The notes beneath the pieces were generated by a model. It saw only the letters and a list, made by a program, of their open reading frames with translations, was not told the DNA's origin and made no database searches. A stretch of DNA of 64,000 bases from assembly GCA_026545225.1 (NCBI GenBank), contig CM048848.1, positions 47,648,306-47,712,305 on the forward strand. The letters are read 5' to 3'. Positions 22,240 to 35,581 of the stretch are shown in pieces (position 1 is the first letter of the stretch; the number at the start of each line of letters is the position of its first letter). A program made the position numbers and the translations under genes. Origin of the DNA: Cornus controversa (Eukaryota > Streptophyta > Magnoliopsida > Cornales > Cornaceae).

Positions 22240-24121
22240 ACAACCATCTGTAATGGAATCGCCGTAGAAGATGCTAGGATCAAATTTAAGGAAATAAGAT
22301 AATCTACGACTGACTTCTGGTTTCCGATATTTTTTATTTTAGCACGTTGTAAGATTTAAAGATCAGTGCATTTAATGCTCTGGTATAAGGAAGTTTCTTA
22401 GAAAATCACTTCAACAAATGACATCAGTCAGTTGAGCCAAGCGACCAACTACGTTTCTTCCTGATCAAGTTTGGTTAACCTAACAAAAGCGTTCATTGGC
22501 ATCGCCATTCACCCTTGAATCAACATATTTGTATTAGCCATGTGCTAATATATTAGGAGAATCAATCACAGCCGACCATGTAGAGCCTAATCTAACGGAT
22601 GACACTTGCTGAAATCATGAAACTCCATCTATAAATAAAAGACTTCCCGCATTGAAAAATATTGAAGTCGATCACCGCAAAAGAAAACAAACTTATCCAT
22701 AGCAGATTCCCTTGCTTTCGAAAAATCAAAGCCCAAGGACTTACCTTGCCTATCATGCATTAAATTGCATTTACTTTTAATGTCATTTGCCTAAATCCAA
22801 GTAGTTTACCTAGCACCCTACTCCTAGTTGCGCCTAAATCTAAGTAGTCTCTTTAAAATTCTACACCTGGTTGCGTCTAAATCTAAGCAGCGTCCATTAC
22901 ATTCTACTCCTGGTTATATTTAACCCAAATAGTTTTCCTAGCGCCCTACTTTTGGTTGATGTATATTATTTTATGTGTAATTTAAGACCACGATCATGTA
23001 TTATTAAAAAGGTTGTAATAAATTCTCATTCGACAATCAATATTAATAATGATTGTTGCATCTCTCTTGATTTAATGGTATTCGATCGACACATTTCAAC
23101 TCATGTTTGACTCAAACAGGTGCACACACACACACACTAATACTTCGAGAAAATTTGTAGTGTCATTTAAAGCCGAAGTAAGTAACCAGTGAGAGGGTCA
23201 TTTCTTACTCTCCACAATTGCACCAAGTCAGAATATTACATAAAATCTACCAGCCACCTTGGCTGTAGCATTAGGAATATTTGTTTAACATCTGAGCTCG
23301 CCTAGTTCTATAATAACCCGCAAACTCGGATCTAGTGTCTTAGCACACACATCCAACATATTTGGATTTAACAGTTCGGGACTTAACTGTCCTAGCTAGT
23401 ACACCCGCACATTGCAGAATTGAAAGAATGCCAGTTCGAACCTCACAAACGAGGGTTTCCACAAATGAGGCTGCCAAACATCTTTTGGCGCACCCGGTGG
23501 AACACTTGTTGAAAGACTTAAAGTTTTAGTGTATACATGTTTTGACTCATTCACAAGCAATCACTAAATAACATAGTTTACACGGTTGATAACTTCGAAC
23601 AGATTGAGGATGAGGAACATCTTATCAACCCACTTCATAACGTCAAAGTACAAGAACTGAATGAGCAATTTCAGTAGCAAAATCTAGATGATAAATTTTC
23701 TAGAATGGAAGGATAAATGGCAAACAACTTAGCAAATGTCATGAATCCCGTAATTCAAGAAATCAGGGCAAATAACGCTGCCAATGCCATTGCTCCACTG
23801 ATTTAAGAAATCAGACACATGAGCGAGAACATCATGATTCTCTTTAATCAAAATGCCATTAATGGTGATATAATAGAGACTATTCCAGAGAATGTAAAGA
23901 AAGAAAATATCTTACTGTCCCAGTTTGATTACTAAGAGCTAGGCGACACTATCGCCAAGGAAATGGTGTAAGGTTGCTGCCAAGGGTGACTAATGAAAAC
24001 ACAAACCAAGTTTTGACTAGACCAATGGCGAATGAACCAATTATAAGGCCTCTACCATTTTTGGTTGTGCAATCACTTCTAACCCAAGCCCTAATGGAGC
24101 AGGCATCTTAGGGTCAATTAA
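22240..24121 (+). mobile_element. Ty3/Gypsy-type LTR end and gag start (left part of split element)
   Basis: An LTR-like stretch ends CCAAACA at 23480, directly followed by TCTTTTGGCGCACCCGGTGG, which resembles the GGCGCC-type primer site of plant Gypsy elements. The downstream reading, broken by stops, has a gag-leader-like composition (23640-23950). The LTR start is not fixed. The family-A element is inserted at 24122, and gag-like coding resumes at 31370. Confidence 0.5.
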
Positions 24122-25515
24122 TGTGACGTATATTTTTGTAATTAGCATTCTTTGGTGTCAAAACCAAACATGATCGAGTTATATTATTTGAGTTATATTT
24201 TTATCATTGATCATGTAATTGAAGTCTCAGAGTGAGTATGAAGTTCTACACCAACCACACAAATGTTCTTCAAAGAATGAAGCTTGAATCTTTAGAAGAA
24301 GCCATCAATGGTTTAAACAAGGATTGAAGTTTTGAGATGGTTCCAAGTGCATGAGGACATCGATGATCAAATATTAGAGTCATGTAGTTCAGGTAAAGAG
24401 TGATAACACATATATTTAAAATCGAGAGGTTCTGACCTTGAAAAGAGAGACTTTTGAGCAACATGCTTAAATATTCAAAGTTGGACCCATCCAAGAAAAG
24501 GTTGAACCGTTTAAGAGGTCTCAACATCTCATATGAGATTGCTATAGGAGCTAGACCCATCCAAGTTTGAGCTAGACCCATCCATATATGTTGGACCCGC
24601 CCAAGTTTTAGCTAGACTCATCCAACTTATCTGGTCTATGAATTTTGACCAATACTGTCATGTTTTGACCTGGAATAGACCTAGAACTTTCTAAAATCAT
24701 GGGGACTTGTTTCTTATTGGATTTTAAGTTATTTTTTAAGAAAAACTAGGGCTTCTAATCTCTATAAAAATTTCATATGATTTCTCTCTCATTACGCTTT
24801 CTATAGAAAAGAAAATCATAATTTTAGAGAGAGAAAATATTGAGATATTTTTTAGGCAGAGAATTTTTTTCTCAAATTATTTGTTTATATTTTTTAGCAC
24901 ACACATTCACAGAGTGATTTAGGGTGTTTTCTATTTGCTTGATCAACTGTTTGAAGATTGCATTGAAGATTTCTTCATGATCAAGTTACTGGATTGGTGT
25001 CTTCTATAACTGTTACGTTGGTGAGGAAGGAGAAAAAGATCGTGCTACGAAGAGGATTGAATACTTGCTGAGTGTTCATTTCTTCCAGTTACCCTTTTGA
25101 AAGGATTTTGATGTTAGCCAAAAATTTGCAGCAATTGGACGAGGTAGTCGCAATTGTAAGCTTGAGGTGTTCCGCACTAGAGTTCTTGTCAGAGTGAGTA
25201 GGTGTGAGTCTGGGATAGAGTTTGTTGTACTTTGCTTCGACGATAGTGGATTTACTTCTCCGAGACTACAAAGCCTCACCCGTGGGTTTTTTTCAATCTG
25301 AATTTTCCACCTATATCTGGTGCTTTCATATTACTTTACTTTACTCCACTTTATTTTATTTTATTTACTTTCTTTGTAGGATTGCTTAAGTTTTTAAATG
25401 GATCGGACTAAAAATTGAATAATCTGAATAATTAAGCAAAAAATGAGTAAACCAAATCACCCTCCTCTAGGTTTTTAATTACTTTCGCAATCGCTTCCGC
25501 ACCGCATAACTCACA
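24122..25515 (+). repeat. 5' LTR of the complete family-A element
   Basis: 1394 bp, TGTGACGTATATTTTTG to ACTCACA. It contains a cluster of GGACCCATCC-type palindromic motifs at 24480-24630 and a conserved TTTGCTTGATCAACTGTT segment. Confidence 0.85.
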
Positions 25516-25677
25516 ATTGATATCAGAGTAGTGTTTTTTAATTTGTGAGTAGTTCCTTGAAAAGTATTTTTAAAATCAAAATTTATTTTTGTTTTCAAAA
25601 ATCATTATGGAATCTAGTAAAAGAGAGGGGGAATTGGTTTAACAACCTCATGTATGTGATAGGGATGATATACTTTT

Positions 25678-26834
25678 TTGGTTAGAAAATTTGGAAGACT
25701 CATTAACAGTAAAAGGAATAAAAATTTTAGAAAAGAAAATTCTTCTAAATTGATAGATAAAAATAATAGGAAAGATGTTTTTGTTGCTTTTCCTACTATT
25801 GCTCATGTTGATGATGATACTACTAATGATTCTCTTTTTGATACAAGTAGATTTGAAAAATATGCAACATTGAGTGAAATTGGTTCTAAAGATTCAAATG
25901 ATGAAAAGCTGATAGAGAATCATGTGAAAGCAAGCTGCAAAAATTCTTTGAAGAATTATTAAAGGCTTACAAAAAGCAAACCAAAAAACTCAAATTGATT
26001 GAAAAAGAGAAAGAATCATTGAAGAAAGAGAATGAGCAGAAATAACAATTGATTGATGATGAAAAAGCTGTCAATCAAAACCTCCAGAATAAGGTGAAAA
26101 TTGAAAAAGAAACTTTGAAGAAAGAGAATGAAGAGCAATTGAAGTTGATTAAAGAAAAAAAAGCTGATATTCAAAATCTTCAAAGTAAAGTCAAGTTTCT
26201 CGAAAGCGAAGTAAGTCAAGCTATTTTTGCTAGAGATACTCTTATTGCTAGAATTAATTTTCTTGAATTTGAATTGAAAAAATTACAAGAGAAATTGATT
26301 GCATTTACTTCTGGACAGATTAAGTTTGATAGCTTGATTAATGTTGGTAATCATGTATGAGATAAGATTGGACTAGGTTTTGTTGGGTCATCATCTAAGG
26401 GTAAACTGTGTTTGTTAAATCCAAGAACTTGAATTTGTCTGCACCCAAACCTAAGCTTCAAGTTGAGTCTATGCATGTTAATGTTGTGTCCAATGTGCTT
26501 CATTGTACTTTTTCTGGTAAGAACGGACATAGTCAACACTATTGTTATAAGAAAAGAAAACATTCTAATTCTGATTTTCATGTGCATAATTAATTCTTTT
26601 GCTAAGAATAGGGTTCATGCTAGAAAGCCATATTATTTGAACAAACCCAAAACATCTCAAGCTAAAAACAATTCAAAGAAGAAAAAGAATGTTTCGGTTT
26701 CTTTACATTATTTTCCTAATAGGTTGTATATTAAAAAAATTTGGATGAGAAAGGAAGATTTGGAGAAATTTGTGCCTATTGATACTATGGGATTTATTCT
26801 TAATAAGTCTTTGGGTGCAAAACCCCCAAACTAA
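25678..26834 (+). pseudogene. Degenerate gag-like gene of the family-A element
   Basis: Pieces of one reading interrupted by stops and frame shifts: an N-terminal part (25678-25962), a strongly charged coiled-coil part (26049-26360, Lys/Glu-rich heptads) ending GQIKFDSLINVGNHV, and a zinc-knuckle remnant CTFSGKNGHSQHYC near 26505-26550, in which the second Cys of CX2CX4HX4C is Ser. A basic tail follows, with a KKIWMRKEDL stretch reminiscent of Copia gag tails. Role in an active element: capsid and RNA binding. Here it is inactive. Confidence 0.6.
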
Positions 26835-28250
26835 GGTCATTAGGACTTTTATGGTCATGGACTAAGCTTATATTCATTATTTGTTTTCATTGGACCACAT
26901 CTTTTAGATTAGGTTAGGATTTGTATATTTTTTATAATAATCATGTGAATGTGAAAATCATATTTTTCTCTAAAATAATTTAAGTTCATTTTAATTTATG
27001 AATGCATAATTGGGACACTTAGTTTATCAATGAATGAAGTACTTGAGTTTATGATCTAAGCATTGATAACTAATGTATTGTATTTATTTCTTTTTAGAGG
27101 TGAATCTTTTGAGTCCATACAATTTGTGCACTAGTCCAACTCTAAGAGAATTGATTGAAAACTAATGTGAAGTTAACTAGAGTATATTGTATGAGTAACA
27201 TTGAAGGCTTAGATGATCAATGAAAAAGAAAATATTATATTTTTAATTCAGCATGAAAAGAAAAGAAAAAAAAATAAATTGTTGAAAATCTAAGACAAAA
27301 GGAAAAGGTTACCTTCGGGATGTGTTCGAAGCTACCACTACGACATAAATCTCCAATAAGTTATATTTTTAAAAGGTTGTTTTGAGAAAATAGTTAACTG
27401 CCCCGTAAGCATGAAAGTCATCGTCTTAGAAATAAAATAACAAATGAAATTCAATAAAAAAATAATTTGATCATGTGTGTTTTGATTTGCTTATTATCCA
27501 ATGTGTTTCAGAAGATGGACCAAAGGAATTTGATTAATTTTTTATGAAGTTGGATTGCACACACACATAGATTTATTAGATGAATTTCTAAATTTTTATA
27601 AATATTTGTGTATTGGAAATTGTGCTATGAGCATGAATTTAATGATGAATTTTGTTGACAAATTTATAGGTTTTAAAATTGTGCATTCATGAATTTTCTT
27701 GTATTTTTTCAAAAAATTTAGAACTCATTGTTATTTTATGTGAAAAATTGATTTGAATGATTATATGATTGTTATTTTTTATTTTCACATTTATAAAATT
27801 CCAAAATATTTTCCTAATTTTCTAGATTTTTTTAGGAATTTTTGTGTATTTTTCTGTAATTTTTTTCGAAAATTGCAAAAAGAGTCTAGGATGGTCAAAT
27901 CTGGTCAACAGACCACCTTGGACCGATCCAAGAATGGTGTGGACTGGTCCACAGAGGCTCGGCCTGCAGGCTTCAAGTAGTGTATGTGTGCATTTCTTCA
28001 TTGTGTGCCTAACTTTCTTCTTGGGTACTTTTCTCTTCATTTTTCCTTCACATTGCCTCAACTATCACTACATCTTGTGCTTGATATATTAAATCATTAT
28101 GATTGATATTTGTGATTTTTTTTAGTTGAATTGGTGGAAGGGATTTGATCATTGGAAGTTTTGTGTTAATTTTGGGAGATTAGACTAACCGAATGATATT
28201 GAAGCTTGTGTTTTCAAAGCTTGCACGCCAAGTGTTTGAGTAAATTCCCT
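26835..28250. other. Interior of the family-A element without recognisable pol
   Basis: AT-rich and stop-rich in all frames. I find no protease, integrase, reverse transcriptase or RNase H motif. A GGACCGATCC / GGACTGGTCC pair at 27920-27950 echoes the LTR motif cluster. Confidence 0.5.
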
Positions 28251-28259
28251 AATGGCTCC

Positions 28260-29400
28260 TACACTCCTATTTTGTATTCCTCTCATTGTAGCAATAACCA
28301 GTGGTTCTAGGCAACAAAGATTTAATGTTTCTCTAACACTGAAAGGCAACATAATCTTTACGGAGGATCATTTTGATGATGAATGAATCTTTGATCATTA
28401 TAAGAATGTGGTTGGTTATAGACCAACAAGGTGTGAAAGAAGTTTTGATTTGAATAGCATATATATGGCAAGGATATCATTTGGAGTTTGTTTATTACTT
28501 CAGAGACAATGGTTGGGGTTCACTAGCCAAATTAGGGAAGGATTGCATTACCGACATTGTTCATTATTTCTACAGCAATATGCTTTCATATAATGACAAT
28601 AAGTTATGGATGACGGTGAAATATTTTGGGACAGAAATCAATGTGACATCCCAATTAATTGCTGAGGTTATTGGAGTTCAGAGGCACATAATGGTTCAAT
28701 ATTTCCTTATCTAAGTACTGAAAAGAATCGACCAAGCATAGAAGAAATCATTGAAATGTTGTGTAAATCGAATGCTCCATTGCTTACAAATAAAGTTCCA
28801 AGTGTCTACCTCATTGACAATGTCTCTGCATTGAATTTGATTATCTCCTATACTCTTTACTCTCATGATCATAAGGTGATTTTCCACAGTATCGAGGTGA
28901 GATTTTATATCACATTATGAATGGTGATAGAATTAATGTGCCGACAACTATTTTGAGGACTATGATTCAAGAGTCAAATCATTCAAGGACTACCAATCTT
29001 TTGCCTTTTTCTCTGATCATAATGAAAATTTTTAAGGCAAAGAATGTTTACATTCCTTCAAAAGCTCTAGTGATGAAGCCAAAAGGAAAGTTCATGGCTT
29101 CAAGTGTTAAGTCTTCAATCACTAACAAGATGAAGGAAATAGCTCAAAAGGAGGCGGCTAGACGTCATGTTAAGGAGGAGATTATAGATGAGAGTGATGA
29201 TAATGCTCCTATTTCTAGACTCTATGTTCCAGACTCTAATCGTGTTTTGACTGCTAGACAATATAATTAATCCATGAAGGGGTTGAAAAAGTACTTGAAG
29301 AGGAAGTTTTCAAAGCTTGAAGGATTGATTAAGAGAGCCCTTCCTGGAACTTTTGGAGCTCATGATGATCCTAATGATGATGATGAGGATTAGGTCTTAA
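28260..29400 (+). pseudogene. Putative plant transposon protein-like ORF, broken
   Basis: The reading is split over frames. One part has FDHYKNVVGYRPTRCERSFD; the next (28481-28714) has LGKDCITDIVHYFYSNMLS and LWMTVKYFGTEINVTSQLIA; the last (28917-29270) has GDRINVPTTILRTMIQE and a charged tail. The pattern (FY.N ... V.G ... I ... G) matches proteins annotated as putative plant transposon protein (Transposase_32-like), known from Sirevirus- and Athila-type elements downstream of pol. The call rests on pattern memory, and the gene is non-functional. Confidence 0.5.
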
Positions 29401-29988
29401 TGGTTTAGACTTAGCTTATGTTTTGTTAGACTTTGAATAGTTAGTTCTATTTCTGTCTAGACTTGGTACTTGAACTTGATATGTTCTATGTTTTGCTTAG
29501 ACTTGTTATGTTTTTTTTATTGTCTATGTTTTGCTCTTATGTAACATTCTCTAATTTTGAAACTTATATGTTATATTTGATTGGAGGTTATACTTGTATC
29601 TCACTTAATTATGTGTTGATTTGTTGTCTCTTGTTCTCATTGGTTTTACTTTGTCAATTTCTTCCAAAAAGGGGGAGATTTATTTCTTTGAGACATGGGG
29701 GGAGACGGTATATTTCATTGGTTATATGATTCAAGGGGAGTTTGAAGATGATTTTAATATAATTATATTTTTCTTGATTAAGCTTTCACAAGTAGTGTTT
29801 TTTGTATGATGTGCAATTTTATAGGTTTGCCAGACATTACACATGAAGGTTGAAAGCTTGCTCATGATGCTCTGAGTTCTTCAAGATATATTTCTTTGTA
29901 TTGAAGACACATTGTAATATAATTTTTTATGTGGTTAGGTTATAATTGTCTAGGTTGATTTTGTCACGAAATTGCCAAAGGGGAAGAT

Positions 29989-31369
29989 CGTGATGTATAT
30001 TTTTGTAATTGGTAATCTTCGATGTTAAAACCAAATATGATCGAGTTGTATTATTTGAGTTATATTTTTATCATTGATCAAATAATTGAATTCTCAGAGT
30101 AAGCATAAAGTTCTATATCAACCATGCAAATGTTCTTTAAAGAATGAAGCTTGAATCTTTAGAAGAAGCCATCAATGGTCTGAACAAGGATCAAAGTTTT
30201 GAGATGGTTCCAAGTGCATGAGGACATTGTTGATCACATATGAGAGTCACGTAGTCCAGGTAAAGTGGTAAGAACACATATATTTTAAATTAAGAGGTTT
30301 CGACCTTGAAAGGAGGGACTTTTAAGCAAAATGCTTAAATATTCAAAGTTAGACCCGTCCAAGAGGTCTCAGCATCTCATATAATATTGTTGCAGGAGTT
30401 GGACCCGTCCAAGTTTGAGCTGGACCCATCCATATATGTTGGACCCATCCAAGTTTTAGCTGGACCCATCTAACTTATCTGGTCTGCGAATTTAGACCAA
30501 TGTTGTCCTGTTTTGACTCGGAATAAACCCAGAACTTTCTAAAATCATGGGGACTTGTTTCCTATTGGATTTTAACTTGTTTTTTTAAGAAAAACTAGGG
30601 TTTTTAATCTTTATAAAAACCTCATATGGTTTCTCTCTCATTACGCTTTGTACAGAATAGAAAATCATAGTTTCAGAGAAAGAAAGCATTAAAATATTTT
30701 TCTAAGCAGAGAATTTTTTTCTCAAATTCTTTGTTTATATTTTTGAGCGCACACATATTCACAGAGCGATTTAGGGTGTTCACTATTTGCTTGATCAACT
30801 GTTCAAAGACTGCATTGAAGATTTTCTCGTGAAAAAATTATTGGATTGGTGTCTTCTACAACTGTTATGTTGGTGAGGAAAGAGAAGAAGATCATGCTAC
30901 AAATGAGACAGAATACTTGTTGAGTGTTCGTGTTCTTCCAATTACTTTTCTGAAAGAATTTTGGCGTTAGCTGGGAATCTATAGTAGTTGGATGAGGTCG
31001 TCGCAATTGTTAGCCTGAGGTGTTCCGTATCAAAGTTCTTGTCAAAGTGGAGTGGGTGTTAGTTTGGAACAGAGTCTGTTGTACTTTGCTTCGACGATAG
31101 TGGATTTGCTTCTCCGGGACTACAAAGCCTTGCCCATGGTTTTTTTCCAATCTGAATTTTCCACATATATCTGGTGCATTCGTATTACTTTACTTTACTT
31201 TACTGCACTTTATTTTATTTTATTTACTTGCTTTGTAGGATTTCTTAAGTTTTTAATTGGACTTAAAATTAAATAATCTGAATAATTAAGCAAAAAGTAA
31301 GCAAACCTAATCACCCCCCTCTAGGTTTTTAATTACTTACGCAATCGCTTCTGTACCGCACAACTCACA
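29989..31369 (+). repeat. 3' LTR of the complete family-A element
   Basis: 1381 bp, collinear with the 5' LTR. It starts CGTGATGTATATTTTTG (T to C at the first base) and ends AACTCACA. The visible base differences from the 5' LTR imply an insertion old enough for mutations to accumulate. Confidence 0.85.
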
Positions 31370-33868
31370 ACTAACACCCAGGGGGCAATTGCTTTTGCTG
31401 ACTAGCAACGGCAATGGTAATTGCCTCAACATACTCAGAGGGCATATTCTACCACCGAGTAGTGTGTATATATCCTCAACCACCTATAGGAATAACACGC
31501 GGGGGGCAATTTCCTTTGCCAGTTAACAATGGCAATTTCCTTAATAATACACCAAACCAGGATATAGGGTTCAGGATGAACCAAATGTATGGTTGAATGC
31601 ACTTGTGGTCCCATAAATCATTCTTCCACCATGTTATAATCATGAAGGTCAGATATATAATAGAGATGAAGTATATGAAAGGCTCCAAGAATGAAGTGGA
31701 ACTATATTCCAAAGGTTTGATAAACCAAAGTTCTACAAACATTACCCAGAGTGGATCAATAGTTATACTCTCCCGAGATGATATAAAATGCTTACTTTTA
31801 CTACCTTTTTCAGGGGAAAATAAGCAATCAACCATTGAATATATTGGAAGATTTACCTACCAAATAGGAGAAATAGCCAATAATGACTGGTTGAAGCTAA
31901 AGTTATTCCCCAACTCTTTGATTGATTTGGCATTTACATAGTTTACCAATCTAGCAAGGAACTCCATATGTGACTGGAGACAAATGAAAAAGGTTTTTCA
32001 ATCCCAGTTCTACAATCCAGAGCCTAAAATTAGTATATCTGACATAGCCAGGATCTACCAAGAGAGTGGGGAAAAAGTTGAATCCTTCATTACTCATTTT
32101 AATATGATGAAGAATAGGTGTCGAACGTCTTTACCAAAGAACGAATGTGTTAAAATTAAATCAATGGCCTAATCCTCGACCTTTGGAAGCAGCTTGTGGG
32201 GAATGAGTTACCAGACTTATTGCACTTATCTTCTAGAGCAACACAATATGATAATGTTCTCAAAGATGCCTAATATAAGAAGAGTGCATCTTATGGCTCC
32301 TATTTGAACCCGAACTTTAGTGTTAACCATGTTTAACCTATTGAAGATAGGAATGACACTGGGATTCGAAAGTAATTAAGAGCAGTTGAGATCACTCTCA
32401 AAAGACCATACGAATGTGGTACTTTGGTTAGGCTCCAAAGGATCAACCCATACCACTAGTCCATACTACATCTAGCCTGGGCATGAAAATTTTCTTTGAG
32501 AACACAAAGATCGAAATGTTTTTTTGATATTACCAAAACTGAACAGTTTTTTGATCTCATGCATAGGGATAAAATGCTTAGAATCCCTAAAGAACAAGTC
32601 TTCCCCAACCCTGATAATCCTAAGTCAAAGTTTTATTGTAAGTTTCATAATTCTTACACCATACTACTAAAAATTACGTCTTGTTTCGAGGCATCATACA
32701 ATAGCACATTAACTTAGGAACATTGAGATTTCAAGAAAAGAATAAGGAAGTCATTACTATTGATGAAAGATCATTCCCAAGATTGGTATCCATCAACATG
32801 ATTAACTTAATGCTTATTAAACCTACTCAGTTCAAGGATAATATGCCTATAGACAAGCAACAAAAAAGAGTAGTAAAGGCCAAGGAAAAACTAATAGTAT
32901 TCGAGAGTTTGATCTCGAATATGGAGTTTCTAAATTCCTAACTAAGGGAGAAACAACTCCTTCTTATCAAAGAAGGTAGATGTCTGGATTGCAAAGTACA
33001 ATGGGACGTCATTGGGGCTCAAACTCTAAGTAGAGATATACAACCAACGATGAAGAATCCCATGCAACAACATTGCCATTACTTTAAAAATCACCAACAA
33101 TAGCCGCTATGGAGGGAGCCTATAGGTTGTTCATCCCGAAAAGATCCATATTCCATTCACGCCAATTTTAGGCTAGTTCTTCAAGATTTGACAAAGGAAG
33201 GCACAGGAGCCAAAGTAGAGGTGGTTCAAGAAGTAATTATGAACAAAGGTACCAAACCAAAGAACAATAGTATATTATGACTCCTATAGAGGATCATCCA
33301 TATACAAGTAATCAATGACATTGTACCCAACATGGCAAAGAGTTCTCGCGTGAAACTAGTAGTCAGGCTAATAAGCGTACAACGACTTCTCCTAATAAAG
33401 TTCCACCAAAGATCGTGAAACAATTTGCTGCAAACAATGGGCAATGGCAAAGGGTTGATGATCCAAAAGCCCAAGAACAAAGTGATGATATCGAACTTGC
33501 GTTCATGAACAAATCTCAAACAAGGAGGTACGAGAGGTACCTGTCCAACTTGAGACGCATGAGTAAAATAGTACCTCAGAATGGCAAGAGAACATCTTCC
33601 AAGCCAAAAATCTGTAGACCAGCTACTAACATGTTAGCTAAGGAGTCTGACTCATTTACAAAAGGCAAAAAGATAGAATTAGTGTTTAGTTCCCTACACC
33701 CAATCTTAACTATCATAGTTTTAGGAAGTAAATCCTCACCCACGGAGATTGTCCTAACTCCAAAAATACTTGACCACACTCGTGAGAAAATAGAAGACAT
33801 GAGCGAAGGGATGAACAAAGGATCAGAAGAGGAAGACTATGGTGAAGAAGATTGTTATAAAATTTAGA
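31370..33868 (+). pseudogene. Ty3/Gypsy gag, degenerate (middle part of split element)
   Basis: Broken reading with clear retrotransposon gag character: LPFSGENKQSTIEYIGRFTY then GEIANNDWLKLKLFPNSL (about 31790-31930), then FQSQFYNPEPKISISDIARI and GEKVESFITHFNMMKNRC (31999-32125). This order matches the plant Gypsy retrotrans_gag domain. A Lys/Glu-rich C-terminal part ends at 33867. Several stops and shifts make it non-functional. Confidence 0.8.
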
Positions 33869-34314
33869 ATATGATTTTCAATGTAATATTTATTGTTGCT
33901 CTAAATTCCTAGGGTTTCAAATTTCATTTGTCAAAATCACTCTATGAATTATAATTAGATTTATATTTTGAGAGTGAAGAAGTAGAATTAGATTGTTTAG
34001 ATGGTTTGAGAGTGAAGACTACACTTGTTGAAGATTCTACATCAAGTACAGAATTTTTAATTCAGTCTACATCAAAAGTCTCAAGTTGAAAGATATAAAG
34101 GTAAATATCACTCTTATATACTATCTATCACCATTAGGTTCAAGCATATATGTCATATATGCTTTATATATTAAAACATGTCATGCATGTCATACATATG
34201 GTATATGCACTCTTATTTTTATATATTGAGTCATATATGAGAGTATATATAAAAAATATATTTTTGCATAAGCATTAAGAAAATATGTTTTCATATGTCA
34301 AATACGTATTCTAG

Positions 34315-34725
34315 ATCTTTCTTATATATGTTTACATATATATTGATTTTCTTATGTTTTATGAAAAGTATTAGATATGCATATAAGCTAAATATGTCAA
34401 GTTTCTACGTATCTTTATTAAATTTAGTTTTGTGACTTTAAAAACTGTGTATACGAGTATAATGTTAAATATGTGTTTCTACAGATTTATCTGAAGCATA
34501 TTTTGATAAGTTTTTAAAGCTTTCTTATATATGTTTACATATATATTGATTTTCTTATATCTTATAAAAAGATACTAGATATGCATATAAGCTAAATATG
34601 TCAAGTTTCTACGTATCTTTATAAAGTTTATTTTTGTGATTTTAAGAACTATATGTATACGTGTATATAGTTAAATATGTGTGTCTACGGATTTATTTGA
34701 ACCATATTTACACAAATATTGTTCT
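34315..34725. repeat. Two-copy tandem repeat, about 206 bp
   Basis: 34315-34521 and 34522-34725 share TTTCTTATATATGTTTACAT, AGATATGCATATAAGCTAAA and AAGTTTCTACGTATCTTTAT in the same order and spacing, with scattered differences. Confidence 0.75.
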
Positions 34726-35581
34726 TAGTCATTAATTTATAATTCTCATATATGTTGTTGAGTTGAAATTGTTATTGTCTTAAAACATGTTTTGGAAAGT
34801 ATAGATTTGCATATATGTGACTTGCTACACATGACATATGTATATTAAGTCTAGAAAAATATGACTAAACTTATTTGGACTTATACTTGTGCATTAAGTC
34901 AAAAATATTTCAAAATTTTATTTATATCAGATTTCTGAATTTTTTTATTGATACTTTGATTGATCAAAAAATTAATTGGCTTCGATCTCATAGAGTTGGA
35001 CTGAATTTACCAACTTCGATCGAAGTTTCTAAAAACTTCTTAAATGTGTTTTATTGGTCTTGAAATCAGTGTGGCCTATATATACATTGTTTAAACATAA
35101 ACCTTAGTGTGTGTGAAATGTTTGATGACCGTCTATTGCATAGAGTGCTAAGAATAGTCTTATGCATCTCATTACTCATCTTTAAGTAATTTTATTTATT
35201 TCTTTATCCACAAAGTCATGATAATCAAATACACACATCAGTGAGTGACTTCTTGTGAGATGAGGGCATCACACACATTTAGATAATCTGCATATCTATA
35301 ATTGAACATCATTTATCAAATCATATAAATATAGGTGAACTTGGTGATCTATGTTTTATGTGTATCATGCATCATATACATGTCCGTGGTGATATGATAT
35401 ATATATTTTAGTGTTGATACTACAGCTTTAGTCACTAAGCTATAAAAACTGCATCAATACTGGTGCTTTATGTTTAACCCTAACATGCACAATTGGTTGG
35501 ACGATTGGTGGTTACAAAGTTGGGATCCAAGAGGAAAAACAAGAGTTTTGAGTGCACTAAAGCTTGCATAAATAGGTCAAA

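Larger units (their letters stand above)
24122..31369 (+). mobile_element. Complete family-A LTR retrotransposon, 7.25 kb, no pol
   Basis: 5' LTR 24122-25515 and 3' LTR 29989-31369 are homologous over their whole length. The primer site TTGATATCAGAG (25517-25528) is a tRNA-Met type. The polypurine tract CCAAAGGGGAAGAT is at 29975-29988. The TSD is ATTAA (24117-24121) and ACTAA (31370-31374), one transition apart. The interior has a degenerate gag with a zinc-knuckle remnant (25678-26834) and a second ORF similar to putative plant transposon proteins (28260-29400). I see no reverse transcriptase, integrase or RNase H. It sits inside the Gypsy element. Confidence 0.85.

Noticed and set aside
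26049..26360. Independent coiled-coil protein gene
   Set aside because: It lies between gag-like parts of the family-A element and is better read as part of that broken gag.
31476..31835. Minus-strand open frame of 119 codons
   Set aside because: Antisense shadow of the degenerate Gypsy gag.
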